40,524 bases of DNA, taken from Saprospiraceae bacterium. GTDB taxonomy: Bacteria; Bacteroidota; Bacteroidia; Chitinophagales; Saprospiraceae. The notes beneath the pieces are model-generated. The model ran no database searches. It saw only the letters and a list, made by a program, of their open reading frames with translations, and was not told where the DNA came from. Shown piece after piece: positions 6,125 to 14,062 of the stretch. The position numbers and the translations under genes are program-made. Every line of letters begins with the position of its first letter. Within the stretch, counting starts at the first letter, position 1. The stretch lies in the NCBI GenBank assembly GCA_027488855.1, contig JAIYAV010000361.1, forward strand, positions 1 to 40,524, given 5' to 3'.

Positions 6125-8944
6125 ATGCCTAAGGACAATTCCATCAAATCAGTGCTGATCATCGGGAGTGGGCCCATCATTATTGGTCAAGCCTGTGAAT
6201 TCGATTATTCCGGTTCTCAAGCTTCTCGCTCCCTGCGCGAAGAAGGAATCGAAGTCACCCTCATCAACTCCAACCCTGCAACCATCATGACCGACCCGGT
6301 TACGGCAGATAATGTTTATCTGTGGCCGCTGACCGTGGAAAGCATTGTGCAGATATTGGAAGAACGCAAGATTGACGCTGTATTGCCTACCATGGGTGGA
6401 CAAACTGCGCTGAACCTTGCGATCGAAGCCGACAAGCTGGGGGTTTGGGAAAAATACGGGGTGCGCATGATCGGCGTCGACATCGCCGCCATCGAGTTGA
6501 CCGAAAACCGCGAAGCTTTCCGTCAGCACATGATCGACATCGGGTTGGATGTGGCACCTTCCTTTATTGCCAACTCCTTTTTGGAAGGCAAAGAAGCTGC
6601 GCAAAAAATCGGCTTCCCCTTGGTGATTCGCCCTTCGTATACCCTGGGCGGAACGGGTGGTGGCTTTGTTCACAAAGATGAGGAATTCGACGCAGCCCTG
6701 CGCCGAGGTTTGAATGCCTCCCCTACCCACGAGGTATTGGTGGAAAAAGCGGTATTGGGTTGGAAAGAATTTGAGTTGGAGTTGTTGCGCGACAAAAATG
6801 ACAGCGTAGTCATCATTTGTACCGTAGAGAACTTCGACCCCATGGGCATCCACACGGGCGACAGCATCACGGTGGCACCCGCCATGACCCTTTCAGATAC
6901 GGCTTACCAGGATATGCGCGACCAAGCCATCCTGGCGATGCGCTCACTGGGCAATTTTTCCGGGGGCTGCAACATCCAGTTTGCCCAAGATCCGGTTACC
7001 GAAAAGTTGATCGTGATTGAGATCAACCCACGGGTGTCACGTTCTTCAGCATTGGCGAGTAAAGCGACGGGTTATCCCATCGCCAAAATCGCCGCCAAAC
7101 TGGCCATCGGCTACAACCTGGACGAACTCAAAAATCAAATTACCAAAACCACCTCGGCATTTTTTGAGCCTACGCTCGATTACGTGATCGTAAAAATGCC
7201 GCGTTGGAACTTCGATAAATTCCCCGGTGCTGACAATTCCCTGGGCCTACAAATGAAATCGGTAGGTGAGGTGATGGCCATCGGGCGCAATTTCCTGGAG
7301 GCGCTCCAGAAAGCCTGCCAGTCTTTGGAAAATGGCCGCAAGGGCCTGGGTGGTGACATCAAGGAATGGGTAAGAGTGGAGGATGTACTGGGTCGCTTGG
7401 AAGTGGCCAGCGATGACCGGATTTTCCGCATCAAAGACGCCATTCGCCTGGGGGTTCCGCTACAGACAATCCAAAAACTGACCCGCATCGACCCTTGGTT
7501 CCTAAAACAAATCAAACGCCTGGTCAAGTACGAAAAGCAGTTGATCAAGTACAATGTACCGGATGATATCCCCACAGATTTTTTCCGCGAACTGAAGGAA
7601 GTTGGTTACTCCGACGCACAAATTGCCTGGACCATGCGGGTCAAGGAAGAGGACGTGACCAAGATGCGCAAAAAACTCAACATCCGCCGGACTTACAAAA
7701 TGGTGGATACTTGTGCCGCTGAATTTGAGGCCAAAACGCCCTACTTCTACTCCACTTTTGACGGTGAAAACGAAAGTATCCCCACTACGGGCAAGAAAAA
7801 GGTGATCGTACTGGGCTCCGGGCCGAACCGGATTGGCCAGGGCATCGAGTTTGACTACTGCTGTGTACACGGGTTATTGGCCATCAAAGAGGCTGGTTAC
7901 GAGGCCATCATGGTCAATTGTAACCCCGAAACGGTTTCGACCGACTTCGACATGGCGGATAAGCTGTACTTCGAACCTGTATTTTGGGAACACCTCGAAG
8001 AAATCATCGAGTTGGAAAAACCAGAAGGGGTCATCGTGCAGTTGGGCGGCCAAACGGCCCTAAAACTGGCCGAAACCCTGCACAAAAAAGGCATCAAAAT
8101 CATCGGTACCAGTTTCCCCAACATGGACTTGGCCGAAGATCGGGGTGCTTTCTCCGACCTGCTCAAAGAACTGGACATTCCTTACCCCGACTACGGCGTA
8201 GCCGATGACGTAGACGAGGCCATTCGCATTGCCAATCAAGTTGGGTATCCTGTACTGGTGCGTCCAAGTTATGTGTTGGGCGGCCAAAGCATGCGCATCG
8301 TGATCAACGACCAGGAGGTGGAACGGCAAGTGTTGTCCATCTTCAAACACATGCCTGAAAACAAGGTCTTGATCGACCACTTCCTGGATCGCGCCAAAGA
8401 GGCCGAAATCGACGCCATTTTTGACGGTGAGGACATCCACATCATGGGCATCATGGAGCACATCGAGCCAGCAGGGATTCACTCTGGCGACAGCTCGGCG
8501 GTGCTGCCAACCTATAGCCTTTCGGTAGATGCGGTAGCCACCATGGTGGAACACGCCGAAAAATTGGCGCGTGCCCTCGACATCCGTGGCCTGATCAACA
8601 TCCAGTTTGCCATCAAAGACAACAAAGTGTACGTAATTGAAGCCAATCCACGGGCTTCACGGACTACGCCCTTTATTGCCAAAGCCTATAAAGTACCTTA
8701 CTTGAAATACGCCACCCTGGTGATGCTGGGTACGCACAAACTGAAAGACTTCGACATCAAACCACAGCCAAGTGGTTATGCAATCAAAGTCCCCGTGTTC
8801 AGCTTCGACAAATTCCCGAATGTGGACAAGCAGCTGGGACCAGAGATGAAATCAACGGGCGAGGAGATACGGTACATCAAGGATTTGAGTGATCCGTTCT
8901 TTAGGGAGTTGGATCGGAATCGGTCGGTGTACTTGACGCGGTAA
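6125..8944 (+). CDS. carB: carbamoyl-phosphate synthase large subunit lacking the allosteric domain
   Basis: A 939-residue CarB that makes carbamoyl phosphate from bicarbonate, glutamine-derived ammonia and two ATP for pyrimidine and arginine synthesis. Two homologous ATP-grasp halves are visible. The first starts SVLIIGSGPIIIGQACEFDY and contains RPSYTLGGTGGG; the second starts VIVLGSGPNRIGQGIEFDYC (about 559 on) and contains RPSYVLGGQSM. The oligomerisation region lies between. E. coli CarB has about 1073 residues, with a C-terminal MGS-like domain (about 934 on) that binds UMP and ornithine. This protein stops just where that domain would start, ending RELDRNRSVYLTR. It therefore probably lacks allosteric control through that domain; shortened forms are known in other Bacteroidota. 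carA is not in the window. A palindromic element follows 29 bp after the stop. Confidence 0.96.
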   Translation: MPKDNSIKSVLIIGSGPIIIGQACEFDYSGSQASRSLREEGIEVTLINSNPATIMTDPVTADNVYLWPLTVESIVQILEERKIDAVLPTMGGQTALNLAIEADKLGVWEKYGVRMIGVDIAAIELTENREAFRQHMIDIGLDVAPSFIANSFLEGKEAAQKIGFPLVIRPSYTLGGTGGGFVHKDEEFDAALRRGLNASPTHEVLVEKAVLGWKEFELELLRDKNDSVVIICTVENFDPMGIHTGDSITVAPAMTLSDTAYQDMRDQAILAMRSLGNFSGGCNIQFAQDPVTEKLIVIEINPRVSRSSALASKATGYPIAKIAAKLAIGYNLDELKNQITKTTSAFFEPTLDYVIVKMPRWNFDKFPGADNSLGLQMKSVGEVMAIGRNFLEALQKACQSLENGRKGLGGDIKEWVRVEDVLGRLEVASDDRIFRIKDAIRLGVPLQTIQKLTRIDPWFLKQIKRLVKYEKQLIKYNVPDDIPTDFFRELKEVGYSDAQIAWTMRVKEEDVTKMRKKLNIRRTYKMVDTCAAEFEAKTPYFYSTFDGENESIPTTGKKKVIVLGSGPNRIGQGIEFDYCCVHGLLAIKEAGYEAIMVNCNPETVSTDFDMADKLYFEPVFWEHLEEIIELEKPEGVIVQLGGQTALKLAETLHKKGIKIIGTSFPNMDLAEDRGAFSDLLKELDIPYPDYGVADDVDEAIRIANQVGYPVLVRPSYVLGGQSMRIVINDQEVERQVLSIFKHMPENKVLIDHFLDRAKEAEIDAIFDGEDIHIMGIMEHIEPAGIHSGDSSAVLPTYSLSVDAVATMVEHAEKLARALDIRGLINIQFAIKDNKVYVIEANPRASRTTPFIAKAYKVPYLKYATLVMLGTHKLKDFDIKPQPSGYAIKVPVFSFDKFPNVDKQLGPEMKSTGEEIRYIKDLSDPFFRELDRNRSVYLTR

Positions 8945-8972
8945 GCAACAAAGTACCGCAAAGAACAAAGGG

Positions 8973-9096
8973 CGACATTTTTGTATCACAAAGGAAAAAA
9001 ATAAGGACACAGAGGACACAAAGTTAGACGTTGACAACGCTTCGCTTTGTGTCCTTTGTGTCCTCTTTTTTTATTCTTTGTGCTAAAAAAATGTCG
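8973..9096. repeat. palindromic element, family 2, copy B
   Basis: Left arm about 8973-9022 and right arm about 9045-9096 are imperfect reverse complements, starting CGACATTTTT and ending AAAAATGTCG. The centre carries GTTAGACGTTG, then CGCTTCG, as in copy A at 669-756. The outer ends differ between the copies. It lies just after the carB stop and before the convergent NTF2-like gene, so it could act as a transcription end for both. Confidence 0.85.
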
Positions 9097-9123
9097 ATTT
9101 GGTTTTATCAAAACATGGTGCTC

Positions 9124-9984
9124 CTATTTAATCAACTTCATCACCTTTTTGATCTTATCATTGGGCACCATCAGCGCCAGATTGTACTGTTTGATTTTCC
9201 ATTCCTTGCCACTGCGCTCCAGCACTCCCGAGCCTCGGCATACCCCCATCCAGGTATCCAGCAACTCATCCCACCAGGCATAACGTCCATCGGCAGATAC
9301 CGCAATGTTGCGGTTTTTGGCCTTAAAATCCCAGGCACTTTCTTTTTCAAAAGCCTTTTGCATGTCTTTGCGCATGGCTTCCCGTAACCAACGTTCGCTA
9401 GCATCGGTACCCAGGAAAACTCCATCGGCACTCATGGCACCAAAAAATTTGTCCTCATCAGCTTTTGCGGCTGCCTGATGCCATGCGTCGATCGCCGCAG
9501 CAATCTCCTTTTCACTATCTGGTACGCTAGTGATACAATTGTCCTTGCGCCGGGTATCGGTGATGCCAATGATTTTCCAACCTTCGGTGGTTTTCATCAA
9601 CTGGAAGGCATTGACGCCACAGTGGCTCATTTGATCACCCACGTAAAAAGTGTACTCCGTCCAGACTGCCGCGAGGTTTTGATCAATCCTTACGTCATAG
9701 CTCCAGATGCGTTCGTCCAGCATTTTGGGCGAGGGTTTGCCTACGTTGGAGATGAAGCGGCTGAAAGATTCGCTGACCATGCGCGGTTTACCTTCCCGAT
9801 CAACCGTGGTGGTGCGCAATTGAGCCTCGGGGTGGGAAATGGCTTTGATGCGTACGCTGTCGTTGGCCCGCATGCCGTCAAAAAGTTGTTTGATCACGTT
9901 GATCACCGCAGTGGACTCATCCGTTTGGGCACTACCAACAGTACAGCACGCGCTGAAAAGCAATACAAAAGGCAAAAATTTCAT
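9124..9984 (-). CDS. secreted protein with two NTF2-like domains
   Basis: A 286-residue exported protein. Residues 1-19 form a signal peptide; the LLFSACC sequence could also be a lipoprotein site. The first NTF2-like (lumazine-binding-like) domain, about 23-140, starts STAVINVIKQLFDGMRANDS and ends with GVNAFQLMKTTEGWKIIGIT. A second SnoaL-like domain, about 155-275, starts EKEIAAAIDAWHQAAAKADE and ends GSGVLERSGKEWKIKQYN. Such folds are small cones that bind ligands or carry simple enzyme activities; the substrate cannot be read from the sequence. Its start lies 14 bp after the radC stop on the same strand, so the two genes are probably cotranscribed. Confidence 0.8.
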   Translation of the reverse strand: MKFLPFVLLFSACCTVGSAQTDESTAVINVIKQLFDGMRANDSVRIKAISHPEAQLRTTTVDREGKPRMVSESFSRFISNVGKPSPKMLDERIWSYDVRIDQNLAAVWTEYTFYVGDQMSHCGVNAFQLMKTTEGWKIIGITDTRRKDNCITSVPDSEKEIAAAIDAWHQAAAKADEDKFFGAMSADGVFLGTDASERWLREAMRKDMQKAFEKESAWDFKAKNRNIAVSADGRYAWWDELLDTWMGVCRGSGVLERSGKEWKIKQYNLALMVPNDKIKKVMKLIK

Positions 9985-9998
9985 GTTGTATGGTTTTA

Positions 9999-10703
9999 TT
10001 ACATCAGTCCTTCATCGGCAAAGCTGTAATAGCCCGTTTCACCGACAATCAAATGGTCTTGCACCAATATGTCCAGTTGCAGGCCAGCCTTGCTCAGGCG
10101 TTGGGTCAAATCCAGATCGGGCTGGCTGGGGCGCAAACTTCCCGAAGGGTGATTGTGACACAAGATCAGACTGGCGGCATTGTATTCCAGGGCTTTTTTA
10201 AAAATCACCCTGGCATCCACTACCGTACTGGACAAACCGCCCGCGCTGACTTTTTCCCGCCCAACCATCCGATTGGCTTGATTGAGCAACAAAATCCAGA
10301 ATTCTTCGGTGCTCAAATCGAGCAAGAGCGGCCCCAGCGCCAGATACGCATCCTTACTGCTGCTGATCTGGGGGCGTTTTTGCAAGGGCAACAATTGTCG
10401 GCGTTGCCCCAACTCCAGGGCGGCAATGATGGAAATGGCTTTGGCTTCTCCGACGCCATTGAAGCGGTCGGTGAGTTCTTTGATGCTGCAACGCCCCAAT
10501 TCATTCAAATCGGCGTTGTAAGCCTGCAAAATCCTTTGCGCCAAACCCAGGGCCGATTCATCTCGGTTGCCTGAACCCAGAATGATGGCCAACAATTCCG
10601 CGTCGGTCAGTTGTTTTTTTCCTTTGAAGAGCAATTTCTCGCGTGGACGGTCCTCTTCCGCCCAGCTTTTGATGCTGATTTTTTCCTTTGGATCGGCATA
10701 CAT
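9999..10703 (-). CDS. radC: RadC-family JAB/MPN-domain protein
   Basis: A 234-residue RadC family protein. Residues 1-105 form the N-terminal UPF0758 part, with KSWAEEDRPREKLL, LTDAELLAIILGSG and a helix-hairpin-helix-like FNGVGEAKAISI. The C-terminal JAB/MPN metalloprotease-like domain carries the zinc motif HNHPSG (183-188) with a downstream Asp196. Despite the name, a role in DNA repair is not proven; family members are linked to DNA processing and competence. The frame is open to 10745, but the residues before MYADPKEKIS do not fit the family, so I start at 10703. The NTF2-like gene follows after 14 bp. Confidence 0.92.
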   Translation of the reverse strand: MYADPKEKISIKSWAEEDRPREKLLFKGKKQLTDAELLAIILGSGNRDESALGLAQRILQAYNADLNELGRCSIKELTDRFNGVGEAKAISIIAALELGQRRQLLPLQKRPQISSSKDAYLALGPLLLDLSTEEFWILLLNQANRMVGREKVSAGGLSSTVVDARVIFKKALEYNAASLILCHNHPSGSLRPSQPDLDLTQRLSKAGLQLDILVQDHLIVGETGYYSFADEGLM

Positions 10704-10804
10704 ACAAAACAATTTTACAAAAATGAACAAATCAAAACAATCCAAAGGCTATGTAAATGTGCAAGGCAAATGTCCGGAAGGTCAATAATCTCCGTTCCGT
10801 TTCT

Positions 10805-10812
10805 TATGTTTG
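10805..10812 (+). promoter_or_regulatory. candidate -7 box of rnpA
   Basis: TATGTTTG fits TAnnTTTG exactly and lies 27 bp before the GTG start of rnpA. It supports that start. A -33 box is not clear. Confidence 0.45.
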
Positions 10813-10839
10813 AGCTAAAATAAAAGATATTTTTGAAAA

Positions 10840-11262
10840 GTGGAAAAAGATTTGCGGTTTAGGCGGGAAGAAAAACTCAAGAGCTGGTCGGCAATTGGGC
10901 GGATGTTCAAGGAGGGGCAGTCTTTTGGCCAATATCCCTTGCGCTTTGTGTGGTTGCCTATGGAGGCTGGGAGCACTGATTTTCCTGTACAATTCACGGT
11001 AAGTGTGCCCAAAAAGAAGTTCAAAAAAGCCGTAGACCGCAATCGCTTGCGCCGCCAAATTCGCGAAACCTACCGGCTCCACAAACATATCCTCTATCGG
11101 AATCTTGACTCTGCCCAGCAAGTTTATGCACTGATGGTGATTTATGTTGCCAAAGACATGCTGGAATATCCTGAAATTGAAAACAACATGAACCGGGGTG
11201 TGCGGCGCTTGTCAAAAATTTTGCGCGAGCTTCCACCTCAACCAACGCCAAAGGAGGATTAA
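10840..11262 (+). CDS. rnpA: ribonuclease P protein component
   Basis: A 140-residue basic protein that binds RNase P RNA and helps cut the 5' leader from tRNA precursors. The signature is the RNR helix, KKAVDRNRLRRQIRE, preceded by VSVPKKKFKKA. The N terminus LRFRREEKL and a late VIYVAKDMLEY strand also fit. Translation begins at GTG: an in-frame TGA lies two codons upstream (10834-10836), and the family start pattern follows directly. The gene stands apart from rpmH, its partner in many bacteria; no rpmH is seen in the window. Confidence 0.92.
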   Translation: MEKDLRFRREEKLKSWSAIGRMFKEGQSFGQYPLRFVWLPMEAGSTDFPVQFTVSVPKKKFKKAVDRNRLRRQIRETYRLHKHILYRNLDSAQQVYALMVIYVAKDMLEYPEIENNMNRGVRRLSKILRELPPQPTPKED

Positions 11263-11418
11263 AGCTCTTTACGAGGCAACAAAAAATAAGTGTTCATTTT
11301 GCCAAACGATTAGATCAATAAACGGTTTATTTCAAGTGTCTTAGGGGCGATAAAAAAATGAATACTTTTTTTGACTCACTACTAAGGGCGTCATTTTTCA
11401 CCTGATTATCCACTACCA

Positions 11419-11934
11419 ATGAATAAATTTTTACGCTATATCCTTTTGAGCCTCGTTTTAACTGCAGGAATGCTCGCTCCTGCTTTTAGCCAAAAATTCC
11501 TGGCGCTGGAACGCTATGGCAAAGCCAAAAACATTCGCATCCCCATTGGCACGGTGATCACTTACAAATTGCGCGACGGGCAAGGCTGGTACACTTCGGA
11601 AATTGTAGATTTGAATTTTAAAGACTCGCTGGTGATTTTCCCCAAAATTGCCATGCCGCTGAAAGACATCGTGGCGCTTCGCTACGACCAAAACTGGGCA
11701 AAAGGAATTGGTAACTCCCTGCGCTTGTTTGGCCTGAGCTGGTCAGCTATTGCCTTGGTGGGGACTTTGACCGATAAAAATCCGACCACCAATTACGAAT
11801 GGGGCGATGCCATTTTAACGGGCAGCACTTATGCTACGGGCTTTCTCTTGCCCCGCATTTTTAAGTATAGAATTGTGGAATTTGGTAAACGCAAACGCTT
11901 GCGCATTATGGATACTCGGCCTTCCGAGCGGTAA
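11419..11934 (+). CDS. secreted protein of unknown function
   Basis: Encodes 171 residues with a clear signal peptide (1-25, NKFLRYILLSLVLTAGMLAPAFSQ). The mature part starts LALERYGKAKNIRIPIGTVI, has a beta-rich region (ITYKLRDGQGWYTSEIVDL, LVIFPKIAMPLKDIVALRY), then a hydrophobic stretch LRLFGLSWSAIALVGTL that may be a membrane segment, and a basic C terminus KRKRLRIMD. I do not recognise a named family. It lies between rnpA and the protoglobin gene on the same strand, but the gaps (156 and 107 bp) suggest separate transcription. Confidence 0.75.
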   Translation: MNKFLRYILLSLVLTAGMLAPAFSQKFLALERYGKAKNIRIPIGTVITYKLRDGQGWYTSEIVDLNFKDSLVIFPKIAMPLKDIVALRYDQNWAKGIGNSLRLFGLSWSAIALVGTLTDKNPTTNYEWGDAILTGSTYATGFLLPRIFKYRIVEFGKRKRLRIMDTRPSER

Positions 11935-11973
11935 ACCGGGTGCCTTATTGTGAATAAAAAAAGTGCGTAAAAA

Positions 11974-11994
11974 AATAGTTGGCAATCCCAATTA
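11974..11994. promoter_or_regulatory. shared inverted-repeat box upstream of protoglobin
   Basis: AATAGTTGGCAATCCCAATTA. Its half sites TTGG and CCAA face each other across five bases. It is identical at 19 of 21 positions to the box at 12642-12662. It lies 47 bp before the protoglobin ATG and just upstream of TACCTTGC (11999-12006), a near-match to the -7 box, so a bound protein could block the polymerase. Confidence 0.65.
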
Positions 11995-12041
11995 TTTGTA
12001 CCTTGCTGCCACATTCTTTAACCATTTAAAAATATTCATCA

Positions 12042-12626
12042 ATGGAATCTTCAATCAAAGGGTATGATTATGGTGGAGCGCATTTGAGTCCGTCGCCACT
12101 TGAGCTTCAAGACCTAGAGCTGCTAAAACAAACCTTATTATGGACAGAGACCGATGAAGAGGCGCTCAAACTGGCTGGTCAAGTACTGACAGACCAAACC
12201 GATGAGGTGCTTGACCTTTGGTACGGCTATGTAGGTAGCCATCCTCATTTGCTCAAATACTTTTCCCATCAAGGAGCACCTAACCTGGATTACCTTACTG
12301 CGGTTCGCCAGCGTTTTGGCCAATGGATTCTCGACTTGTGTAATCGTCCCTATGACCAAACTTGGCTCAATTACCAACACGAAATTGCCCTTCGCCACCA
12401 TTCCTCCAAAAAAAACCGCACCGATGGGGTAGAAGCCGAACCTTTGATTCACTTCCGCTACCTGGTGGCCTTTATTTTCCCAATTACCTATACCATCAAG
12501 GGCTTTTTATCCAATAAGGGGCATGATGCTGTTCAAGTAGAAGCCATGTACAACGCCTGGTTTAAGGCGGTAACCCTGACCACCTTGTTGTGGTGTTATC
12601 CTTATGTCAAGGACGGGGAGTTTTAA
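12042..12626 (+). CDS. protoglobin-family haem protein
   Basis: A 194-residue single-domain protoglobin. The family is known from Methanosarcina acetivorans (about 195 residues), where the haem binds O2, CO and NO and His120 is the proximal ligand. Here YQHEIALRHHSSKKN places His119/His120 at the same point, followed by the family pattern FRYLVAFIFPITYTIKGFL and the closing WCYPYVKDGEF. The N-terminal extension KGYDYGG is typical and shapes the ligand tunnels. There is no sensor output domain, so the protein acts alone as a gas binder, scavenger or detoxifier. It is followed 51 bp later by the DUF2024 gene; both carry the same inverted-repeat box upstream, so they are probably controlled together by the MarR protein further down. 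Confidence 0.92.
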   Translation: MESSIKGYDYGGAHLSPSPLELQDLELLKQTLLWTETDEEALKLAGQVLTDQTDEVLDLWYGYVGSHPHLLKYFSHQGAPNLDYLTAVRQRFGQWILDLCNRPYDQTWLNYQHEIALRHHSSKKNRTDGVEAEPLIHFRYLVAFIFPITYTIKGFLSNKGHDAVQVEAMYNAWFKAVTLTTLLWCYPYVKDGEF

Positions 12627-12641
12627 AATTTTTTTCATTGA

Positions 12642-12662
12642 AATAGTTGGCATTGCCAATTA
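12642..12662. promoter_or_regulatory. shared inverted-repeat box upstream of DUF2024 gene
   Basis: AATAGTTGGCATTGCCAATTA. The core TTGGCATTGCCAA (12647-12659) is a perfect palindrome around one T. It lies 15 bp before the ATG at 12678 and matches the box before protoglobin at 19 of 21 positions. This looks like the better of two operator copies. Confidence 0.7.
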
Positions 12663-12677
12663 AAAATTCCAATCATT

Positions 12678-12950
12678 ATGCAAGCTGCAGTTTTTGATAC
12701 TTATGTGCCAACCCGACAAGGAGGCACCATGCATTTTGACATTGTGGTGCCACAGGGAACTTCTTTTGAACTCGTTTCTGCTTATGGCAAAACCTATCTT
12801 ATGGGTAAAGGGCAATCAGGGCAGCCATTGAGCAGCAATGAATGTCGCTTTTGCCATATCGAAAATGCGAACACTGAGATGGAGTTGGCTTTTGAAGCTC
12901 AAGGCTATTTCATCATTGAGATGGAGGGGTGTGAACTCCCAATGGTGTAG
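12678..12950 (+). CDS. small DUF2024-family protein
   Basis: A 90-residue cytosolic protein that fits the DUF2024 family: it opens AVFDTYVPTRQGGTMHFDIV, has the central cysteine pair in NECRFCHIENA (Cys56, Cys59, His60), and ends GYFIIEMEGC (Cys85). The function of DUF2024 is unknown. Conserved Cys-x-x-Cys-His suggests metal binding or redox chemistry. It lies between protoglobin and the MarR regulator, has its own copy of the shared box, and is followed by a strong hairpin. I infer a role with the globin in gas or redox response; this is not established. Confidence 0.85.
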   Translation: MQAAVFDTYVPTRQGGTMHFDIVVPQGTSFELVSAYGKTYLMGKGQSGQPLSSNECRFCHIENANTEMELAFEAQGYFIIEMEGCELPMV

Positions 12951-12975
12951 CAATTTTTAAATTATCTGTACAAAA

Positions 12976-13008
12976 TGTCTGGCGGTTGTGTAATTTAACC
13001 GCCAGACA
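12976..13008. promoter_or_regulatory. perfect 12-bp inverted repeat before the MarR gene
   Basis: TGTCTGGCGGTT (12976-12987) and AACCGCCAGACA (12997-13008) are exact reverse complements separated by 9 bp, ending 12 bp before the MarR ATG. There is no T tract after it, so it is a poor intrinsic terminator. It may be an operator for autoregulation or an RNA hairpin in the leader. Confidence 0.65.
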
Positions 13009-13020
13009 AACCGTCAATTT

Positions 13021-13620
13021 ATGGCCAATCCTTTCGACTTAAATTACCAGAACCAGCATCTTGAAAGCAAAATTGTGGTGGCTTTGGAGCGTGTTTCAGA
13101 GGCTTTCCGGGTGTTGCTTTGGCAACGCGGACAAGCTTTAAAACTCAGTCCTATCCAAATCCAGATTCTGATTTTTTGTAAGTTTCATGCTGCTGAAAAA
13201 TGTAAAGTAGGGTATTTGGCCCAGGAGTTTAACGTAGATAAGTCTACCATTAGCGACTCGGTAAAGGCTTTAGAGCAAAAGCAACTCATTGAAAAAGTCA
13301 CCACCCCTGAAGATGGGCGCAGTTACACTATTTATTTGACCAAGGAAGGTGCCGCAGTTGCTTTACAAGTTGCATCCTTTGCCTTGCCTTTCGAAAAACC
13401 GATTGAACAGTTAAGTGAAATTCAAAAAGAGGTCTTGCTATCGAGTCTCTTAGAGTTGATCCATAAGTTACAACAAGTAGGAATCATCAGCCTGCAAAGG
13501 ATGTGTTTGGTGTGTCAACACCATCAAAAGGACGAACAAGGGCATTTTTGTACACTACTTGGAATGAGGCTCAATACCGCTGATTTGCGGGTAGACTGCC
13601 CAGATTTTTTAGGAACCTAG
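13021..13620 (+). CDS. MarR-type regulator with C-terminal four-cysteine cluster
   Basis: A 199-residue regulator. Residues about 20-125 form a MarR winged helix: [15 protein letters not shown], then the recognition helix region [23 protein letters not shown], then the wing [17 protein letters not shown]. The dimerisation helices extend to about 158. The unusual part is the tail: Cys162, Cys165, Cys177 and Cys193 in a C-x2-C-x11-C-x15-C array with nearby histidines, which could hold a zinc ion or an iron-sulphur cluster. Such a cluster would let the protein sense NO, oxygen or redox state. It follows the protoglobin and DUF2024 genes on the same strand and is the obvious candidate to bind their shared boxes. 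Its stop overlaps the convergent aroQ stop by 4 bp. Confidence 0.85.
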   Translation: MANPFDLNYQNQHLESKIVVALERVSEAFRVLLWQRGQALKLSPIQIQILIFCKFHAAEKCKVGYLAQEFNVDKSTISDSVKALEQKQLIEKVTTPEDGRSYTIYLTKEGAAVALQVASFALPFEKPIEQLSEIQKEVLLSSLLELIHKLQQVGIISLQRMCLVCQHHQKDEQGHFCTLLGMRLNTADLRVDCPDFLGT

Positions 13621-14045
13621 CTCTCTTTTTTTAGCAAAAAGTATTCGATTCCTAAACGATACCCATTCAATCCCAGTCCCACTATGCTCCCCACACAACG
13701 TGAGGCCAGGTAGGAATGATGGCGAAAGGCTTCCCGCGCATGGATGTTGGAAATGTGCACCTCTACCACGGGCGTTTTGACTGCACTGATGGCATCGGCA
13801 ATCGCCACAGATGTATGGGTGTAGGCTCCGGCATTGATGATGATGCCGTCGAAGGAAAAACCTACCTCGTGAATTTTATCAATGAGGTCACCTTCGTGGT
13901 TGCTTTGGAAATAATGCAGGTCCAGGTCAGGAAAGGTGGATACCAATGTCTCAAAATAATCCTGAAAAGTCTGCCTTCCGTACACTTCTGGCTCGCGTAC
14001 GCCGAGGAGGTTGAGGTTGGGTCCGTTGAGGATGAGGAGCTTCAT
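13617..14045 (-). CDS. aroQ: type II 3-dehydroquinate dehydratase
   Basis: A 142-residue dodecameric-type dehydroquinase that removes water from 3-dehydroquinate to give 3-dehydroshikimate in the shikimate pathway. Signature parts: the N terminus [22 protein letters not shown] with the catalytic loop Arg and Tyr; [32 protein letters not shown]; the [18 protein letters not shown] stretch with catalytic His; and the [15 protein letters not shown] end. Length is typical. It is convergent with the MarR gene, overlapping at the stops, and is separated from the upstream recQ gene by a long hairpin. Confidence 0.96.
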   Translation of the reverse strand: MKLLILNGPNLNLLGVREPEVYGRQTFQDYFETLVSTFPDLDLHYFQSNHEGDLIDKIHEVGFSFDGIIINAGAYTHTSVAIADAISAVKTPVVEVHISNIHAREAFRHHSYLASRCVGSIVGLGLNGYRLGIEYFLLKKES

Positions 14046-14062
14046 TAGATATGAGAGATGAA

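Noticed and set aside
8945-9123. Possible frameshifted remainder of the CarB allosteric domain
   Set aside because: The region is a palindromic element with no MGS-like coding sequence that I can see, so I take CarB as naturally short.
12976-13008. Intrinsic terminator of the DUF2024 gene
   Set aside because: The stem is strong but no T tract follows; kept as an inverted repeat of unknown role.
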